The translations under genes were made by a program, and so were the position numbers. Below, in pieces: positions 8,401 to 17,400 of a stretch of DNA of 18,867 nucleotides; within the stretch, counting starts at the first letter, position 1; each line of letters starts with the position of its first letter. The notes under the pieces were generated by a model. The model was not told where the DNA came from. It was given only the letters and a program-made list of their open reading frames with translations, and ran no database searches. Source of the stretch: Methanobacteriota archaeon (GTDB lineage: Archaea; Thermoplasmatota; Poseidoniia; Poseidoniales; Thalassarchaeaceae); NCBI GenBank assembly GCA_002719615.1, contig PBHZ01000030.1:1-18867 (forward strand), in the 5' to 3' direction.

Positions 8401-11400
8401 CCAACATTACTGGGACAAGTTTGACGACAGAAAGAGTGGCAACCAACGCAGCGGGACTTGAGAGGAGTGCTGCTTTAACTATTGATTCTAATGATTCATT
8501 ACATATAGCATATTATGATAGAAGTGGTGCAGATTTGCATTATGCTTATTGTTCTCTTTCATGTGAAATAGAATCAAATTGGGACATTACTACTGATGTT
8601 GATGCTTCTACCAATAGCATCGGAAGGAGAGTGGACATAGTTGTAGATTCAAATGATAATCCCCATATCGCTCACTTTGATAACAAGCAAGATGATTTGG
8701 AGTACACCTATTGTGAAAATTCTTGTGACAATCAAGCATCATGGAACAAGACGACAATAGAATGGGGAAATAATGTTGGCTACATGCCTTCTCTTGTACT
8801 TGGTAATGATGGAAATAAGCATTTTATTTACTATAATTTTACATCATTAAAAGTCGAATATTCTATTCTCTATTCAGGTGTAGATTCAATATACAACATA
8901 TCATCAGTAGGTTCTCATCACTATCAATTAGGTTCTGTTTCAAGTAATTCTCATCAATTACATCTATCATATTACAATGGAAGTGAAAGTAATGGTAAAT
9001 TACAATATTCTTATATTAATGCCTCTACTGGGATTTGGGAAACTATAGTAATTGATGAAACTGCAACTAAAATCGGACTATACTCCGATATTGAACTTGA
9101 TAGTGATGGAAATCCGCATATCTCTTACTTTGATGCAACAAATAATCAAATAAAATATGCAAAATTCGATGGGATTTCATGGACTATTACAGTAATATCC
9201 TCAGTAGGTAGTGGCAGTAGTCATACTGCAATTATCATAGATGACCTAGATAGAGCACACATTGCATACAGAAATTCCAATAATGGGAAGTTAGAATTGG
9301 CATCATGGAACGGTGTAGATTGGACAATAATGCCACAATATTCAGGAGGATCGGGTCTTACTGATTACTCGAATGTTGAAATTGATATTCTTGATGGTAA
9401 AAAATATCTAGTATTTGGTGCAGATAGTAACTTAAATTTGGCTACAGTAGGATACTACACCCCTTTATTAACGGGTAATTCAGTATATCATCACTCTGGA
9501 ACTTCATTAGATGGAGGATCCAGCCCAGTAAGTGGAATTGACATTGGGGATACTCATGGATGTGCAATAATCGACAATGCAACAAAATGTTGGGGAATAG
9601 GGACTACAGGACAACTTGGTGATAATAATTTTGGACCTGGATCACTAAGTCCAGTAAGTGTTAGTTTAGTACCTGGATTTACTCCTATAGAAGTCGCAGT
9701 CTCTATACAAGAGTCAGATTCCTCGGGTTCGGGTTTTACTTGTTCTCTTTACAAAAATGAAACTACAGATGCAAGACCTGTGTTGTGTTGGGGAATGGGA
9801 ACATATGGCAATTTAGGCGAAGGGACAAGTACAGACAATGTAGGAGAGCCAAGTGCCTCTGTAATGGTAATAGATAGTTCTGATGGTGTGACAACTTTAG
9901 GATTTGTAGATGATAGTCAATACCACGCGACAGGCCCCAATGATGTAAAGAAAATTGCCTCATCCCGCGACGGAACGCATAGTTGTGCTTTATCTTATGA
10001 AGGCCATGTAAAATGTTGGGGATATAACTCACTCGGACAACTTGGAATCGGAAATACTTCAAATATTGGAGACAACATTAATGAAATGGGAGATGACCAA
10101 GCCTTTGTTCCACTAGGTACAAACAGGACTGCAATCGATATAGCTGTTGGCGTATATCATTCATGTGCAATTCTAGATAATTATAGTGTGAAATGTTGGG
10201 GATATAACGCATACGGGCAACTTGGATATGGAAATACAACAAATATTGGGCATCAAGCTAATGATATGTGGGGCGATAGGCACACAACCGTCGATTTAGG
10301 AGTGAATGTAACTGCTGTTGATATAACAGCGGGCTATTACCATACCTGTGTAATTACCAATCTAGATGAGGTTAAATGTTGGGGAAATAACCAATACGGA
10401 CAACTTGGGATCGGAAATACCCTACAGATTGGAGATAATGCTGGTGAAATGGGAGATAATTTAGCAAGTGTTGATTTAGGATATGGTAGAACTGCTATCA
10501 AAATTACATCTAGTGGGCATAGTACATGTGCCATATTAGATAGTGGATTAGTAAAATGTTGGGGATATAACCAATACGGACAACTAGGGATTGGAAACAC
10601 AAATCATATTGGAGATAATTCTGGTGAAATGGGCAATAATTTAGCAATATCGGATTTAGGAGTTAACATAACAGCTATAGAAATAGACGCTGGTTGGGGT
10701 AACTATTGTGTAATCATCAACAATGGAAGCGTAAAATGTTGGGGTTATAATGCATATGGACAACTTGGAGCAGGCAATACAAGCACTCTGGGAGATGGGT
10801 CCGGTGAAATGGGAGATAAATTAGAAATTGTAGATTTGGGAGTGGGACGAACTGCAATTTCTATAACTTTGGGAGACCTTCATGCTTGTGTTATTTTAGA
10901 TAATGAAGATTTGAAATGCTGGGGATACAATAATGCTGGACAACTTGGGATCGGAAATAACCTACAGATTGGAGATAATGCTGGTGAAATGGGAGATAAT
11001 TTAGCAACTCCACAATTACCTTCTCCGTATATTAAATATATTTCTGCGGGATATCGTCACACATGTGCGATTATTTTTGATGATTCAGTCGTGTGTTGGG
11101 GATACAATGGAAATGGACTCCTCGGAATTGAAAATAATCTGCCTCAAATCGGAGATGGAGATGGTGAAATGGGCAATAACTTGGAGCTTACCGATATTAA
11201 TCTTGTACCTGTAGATACTGACGGAGATGGATGGATAGACATATGGGACAGAGATGATGATAATGATGGTTACATAGATGTAAATGATGATTTGCCGTTG
11301 GACGTAAGAGATTGGATAGATAGCGATGGTGATGGTCTTGGAGATAATGTAGATACTGATGATGATGATCCCACAGTAAGAATTGCAGAAGATGATACAA

Positions 11401-14400
11401 TATTTACATGGTCAGACAGTGAAGAAGAAGCCTGCGGATATATGCCGATGAGTTCATTATCTACGCCTGCAGATTATGATGGCGATGGCATATGCGATAA
11501 ACTAGATAACGATATAGATGGTAATGGTTGGGATAATGCATACCAAAGAATGTGTCATGATGTAGGTTATTCCGATTCATGGGAACATACAGAGTTTTTC
11601 GTTTCCCAATCACAAGATTCACCCTATTACGGAGGTTATGATTTCATAATTACAGAATATGGAATCCAGTTGTTCGCTACATATACATCAAATTATCTAA
11701 TGTCCGAATTACTACGATATGATGGTTCAATTACAAGTAGAAGTACTGATTTATACTCATATAATAATTATTGGTATTTTGATACTGAGGAGCAAAATGG
11801 CTTAACATATATCTTACTTCAGTCCGGCCTCCAGCGAGGACCAAATTCCAATACATCCTATTATTCTGGAGGGAACAATCTTTGGGGTTCAACTTATTCA
11901 TTTAATGGCGATTCAGGAGGGGAGTTGGCAATAAGCCAGGATGGGCAAATTGCATTAGCCTATGATTCACAAAGTAGCGACACTTCTAGTACAAAAATAA
12001 CTGGTAGTTATCTTGTGAGTAGTGGAGTACATAGCTACTATGATGATAAGGATTTTGCATTTGATGCACCTTTTTATGCAAGAGGCGGACAGATAGTATT
12101 TGGACCTGATGATAGATTGCATGTATTGCAGCTTGATGTAAATGCGAGAGATTCGGATTTGCCGGTTGGTTTTTATCACTCATATGCCGATCTTAATGGC
12201 TCAATGAATTTGGAATCAATCGTTGAATGGAGTGAGCCATCTCTAGTTCTAAATAGGAATCAGAGTACTGCCCTTTATGATTATACAGCTTTCTCAGATG
12301 CCGGCAATTATCGTGCTGATTTACATGTATCCAATGACGGAACGATTTATGCAGCGATGTACAATAATACGGATTTGGTGGTAGCAGCATTTGATGGCAC
12401 TTCATGGAGTAATCAAATAATTGCAGAATCAACTGGCATTAATGAAGGAGTTGTGATTGCTTCAAATTCAACAGGAGTTCCACATATAGCATGGATTAAT
12501 CATACTTCTGACGCTTTAATGATTTCTGTGCTTGAAGATTCCAATTGGATAACTAATGAAGTTTGGAATACCAGTGGTGCAAACTGGGATTATAACTACA
12601 GAGACGGAAAACTTACTCTAGAATTTAATGAGTTTGATGACTTATTCTTGATGTCCACTAATGGAGGACTAAATAATGCGATAATGCATCACAAAAGTCC
12701 ATTATTATCTCCAGAATACACATACAACCCCAGCGATTCCAATGTAGATGGAATATGTGATAATTTGCAATATGCAGTTATTGACTACGGGTCTGACCGT
12801 ATTGAATTCACAGAAGGCGAAGAAGATAGTATAACGCCTACATTTAGAGGTCAAGAATTAGTGGAAGTTTGGGCTCCATCACTCCCAACAGGATTAACGA
12901 TAAATAATACAACAGGAATAATATCTGGGACGCCAATTATTTCGGATTTCGAAGGCACTACTTACACCATATATTCTAATAGTTCTAGTTCATCTTATTC
13001 TTATTCTTTAACCATATATGTAACTTCAAAACCATCCCATTATGCAGGATTTGGTAATTATTATGGTTATCAAAGTGTAAGTAATGGAATAAAAGAGATG
13101 TCTAATGCATATGATTCTGAAGGAAACCTGTATTATTATGGAAATTGTCAATATAACTCAGAATGGGTAACAGATGGAGCTGTAGATAATTCATTTTCTT
13201 GTACTAATTATTATGACCTTATAGTAGCTAAAAGATATAGTAATTCAACATGGGCATGGGTAAAGCACTTAGATTGTAGTACGACTTGTTACGAAGGTGG
13301 ATTGACTTTAGATGATGCAGGTAACTTATATGTCATTGGACATAGATCCGGAGTACTAGATCTACCTGGTGATGATTGGGACTTGCCCAGTAGAGGTAGC
13401 ACAGCTTATACGATATCTTTTGATAATGATGGAGAAATAAGATGGGCGAAAGACATCTACAATCCATCTGGAGGCTATACAAGTTTCGTATTAGGACATT
13501 CTTATTATTCCACTGGAGATGGCTTAAGTCAAATTAGTGTGAATAATTCTACAGGTGAATTAACATTCGCAGGAAGTTTACGATTTACTCAGTCGTCCAT
13601 GAGTTATAGAACCATTCGAATTGGAGATTTGACATATACAGAAGATGGATTATATTACGATACCTATAGGCCATTCATTGTAAGAATGGATGCAAATGGA
13701 AACTTTTCATGGTATCAAAGTTTTAAGCCCTTACATTCGAATCATTATGTCTTGGAAGATATGGTAGTTCATGATAATGAATCGGTTAGCATATTAATGA
13801 AAGGATATGGAAATGTCCAATTAGGCGAACATTATATTGCAGATTCTGGCAACAAGGCCATATTAGGGAACATAAATTCATCTGGTAATTGGACTGGTGG
13901 CATCATTATATCTTCCTATCACGAAGAAAGCAATTTGTTTGATAGTGGTTTTACTTGGTTAATGATGGAAAAAACATCTAATGATGACTTGATAATTTCA
14001 TTGTTAGTTACAGATGACGCTACAAATATGACAATAAATGGAGTTTCTTACTGGCTGAATACCACATGCGAAATCAATTCTGATAGCCTAGTCTTATTCA
14101 AAATAAATACAGATGATTACACTGTTCAAAGTAGCAGAGAAATATGCTACCTTGACGGTGCAATAGGTAATGGACATAAAGGAAGCGATATGAAGGTTGA
14201 CTCGAAAGATAGGTTATGGCTATTTATTGGTAATAGCCAATCATATTATCAATCCTTCCAAGGAATTATTAGGACTGATTCGAATTTTAATACAGACTTC
14301 AGAGAGAATTTTACTCAATACTATAATAGCCCTACCTCTTCTTTCCTATTTGGATGGCAAGACGTTTGTTTTGATTCTAATGATAATGTAAAAGCAACTG

Positions 14401-17400
14401 TATATACCTCAGCAAGTAGCCTATATTATGGTCTTGAATATGTATCTTATTCAGGATCTTACAACTACAGAGATTTGTTCTTCATGGATACTGTAGAACA
14501 TACTATAGATGGGAAAATGCCAGTATCAGGTGAATTAATGAGATTTAAAATCAAGGGACTTGGTGCTATTCAGAGAGGTACAAGCGACAATATAGATTCA
14601 TTTACTATCTATCCGGAATTACCAGATGGATTGGCCTTTAATACCGGAAATGGAGAAATAACAGGGACGCCATTGACTAATTCCTCTATGGTCAATTACA
14701 CCATATGGGTTAATGATACATACTTTGGAAATCATATACTAAATATATCGTTTGGAATCGGTAATGGAAAACCTACTGTGACTTATAATGAGACTGAATA
14801 TGTATTTGAAAGAGGGACTCCAATATCTCCGATTATACCAGCGGAGATTAATGGAAGTATAATTTCATGGCAAATAGTTCCTGAGTTGCCAGAAGGATTA
14901 GAATTAGGCGATGATAATGGAACTATATGGGGCACACCGACGGTTAATTTAACAGCATCAACATATGTCTTACAAGTAAGTAGTGATGGTGCAACCAGAA
15001 ACATTAATTTCAATTTCACGATTAATGAACCAATAGCAACTATAGAATATGAAAATGGAACAGTAACAGTTGGCAGAGATACTGTAGTAAATGTACATCC
15101 TACTTTAGGAGGAGGGGCTGTAGTTTCATTTGGAATTTCCCCTACCAGTCTTCCCTTAGGGCTGTCATTTGACAATGAATCAGGGAGGATATACGGAACT
15201 CCACGATTAACGACTTCAGGAGTAAATTATACTGTTTCAGCGACTAATAGTGGAGGAACGGCATATACTAACTTTACATTGATTGTAACGGGAAGTGGCA
15301 TTAGCCTTACATTCCCCACTTCAATCCTGGAGCTCGTTAATGGAAGTGAAATGCAACCTTTCGCTGGACAGACCTCTGGTTCTGCTCCAGATTCATGGAA
15401 TATTACTCCAGATTTGCCAAATGGATTGGAATTTGGCGAAAATAATGGAACAATATGGGGTACTCCTGAGAGTGTGATGAATGGAACAATATATACGATT
15501 TGGGCAAATAATTCCGCTGGAGAATCCGCAAATGCACAATTGAGTATTTCAGTATTATTAGATACTGATGGAGACGGAGTACCAGATATAACAGACTTTG
15601 ATGATGATAATGACGGATGGTCTGATTCAGATGAGATATCATGTGGAAATGATCCTTTAGACCATACTGATGTACCTTCAGATATAGATAATGATGGTAT
15701 TTGTGATTCACAAGATGAATCTGATGATTCAATAATTGTAATTTCTTACTTAACAGATAATCTAAATATAACAGTTAATCAAAGTTTTACTCCACTCGTC
15801 CCAGTAACTTCTGGAGGAGCAATAACTAGCTGGGAAGTTTACCCTGAATTGCCATCAAACATATTACTCAATCCTGGCAATGGAGTTATTTCTGGCATGG
15901 CAATTACAACCTTTAATGCCTCATTGTATACTATTTGGGCTAATAATTCAGTATATTCAGATTCATTTGACATCACAATTACTTCATCATTACTAGATAC
16001 TGATGGAGATGGAATTCCTGATGAAACTGATGAAGATGATGATGGTGATGGTTGGTTAGATACTGAGGAAATAATCTGTTTAACAGATACTTTGGATGCA
16101 ACAGACGTTCCAACTGATAGTGATGGAGATGGTTTGTGTGATGGACAAGATAGCATAAACGATAGTCAATTATACCTATCATATGGAGTTGAGCAAGTAA
16201 TATACATAGTCAATCAGACTACAGATGCTTTGCATCCATTGGTATTTGGCGGAGATGTGGTTACTTGGGAAATTTACCCAGAACTTCCTGATGGTTTATT
16301 TTTCAGCAATAATACGGGGGCAATAACGGGCATGGCAACATCATTATTTGAATCTCAAAATATCACTATTTGGGCAAATAACTCACTACACTCATCAGAA
16401 CATATAATCGAAATCTTATCGATATTACTAGATACTGACGGAGATGGAACTCCTGATGAAATTGACGATGATGACGATGATGATGGTTGGTTGGATGCTG
16501 ATGAGATAACTTGTCTAACCGATACCACTGATGAAACTGATTACCCAACTGATAATGATGGAGATAGTGTGTGTGATGGTCTTGATGATGTAGATGACAG
16601 TCCAATATATCTCACATATTCCAGCATTGCACAGAATCTATTTGTCGATGAACCAATGGACATACTAGTAGCAACAATATATGGAGGAGATGTGAGAGAA
16701 TGGGAAATATATCCAGAATTACCCGAAGGATTATTTTTCGACAAGGGAATTGCATATAGATCCTTAAATTCTGTGGGGACTGGAACTATTTCTGGAGCGC
16801 CAATAAATGAATTTAATCTTTCCACATTCACAATTTGGGCAAATAACTCACAACACAGTGATTCAGTTACAATTACACTCAGGGCTTCAATAGCAGACAT
16901 TGATGATTCGGACTTTGAATTAATTTACTTAGACGATTATGCTAATTTAACTGTGGATTTAGATTATTTGTACCTCGAACCGATGATTTTTGGAGGAAAT
17001 GTAACCAGTTGGAGTATAGTACCAGAAATGTATGGAGGAATAACATTCAATACGTCAAATGGAGTTATATCTGGTACACCAAATATCGATATCGACTTGA
17101 CTATATTTGAAATAACTGCTAGCAATTCAATCTATATTGACTCTTATAATGTTTCAATAGTTGCACAATATTTGGATACGGATTTAGATGGAATTCCTGA
17201 TTACATAGATGAAGATGATGATGGAGATGGTTGGACAGATGAAGTTGAAGAGTTATGTGGTACAGACTCACTAGAATTTTATGATTTTCCAGGAGATATG
17301 GATTCTGATAATTTATGTGACCTTATAGATGATGTTGATGATTCTCCAATATTGTTCTTTTATCCAAATGATAAGATAGTAGCAACAGTAGGAGAAGCAA

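Noticed and set aside
6321..9464. BNR block considered as a sialidase or other glycosidase
   Set aside because: Only the repeat scaffold is visible. I could not find the arginine triad or other catalytic residues, and the block is far longer than one enzyme domain.
9939..11210. Regular 180-nt periodicity considered as a CRISPR-like or non-coding repeat array
   Set aside because: The period is in frame, the repeats vary mainly where protein blades vary, and each unit translates into an RCC1 blade. There are no short identical repeats with unique spacers.
14197..15477. Two short + strand ORFs (14197-14391 and 15295-15477) inside the giant gene
   Set aside because: They lie in another frame within clearly coding SBBP and He_PIG sequence and encode no recognisable protein.
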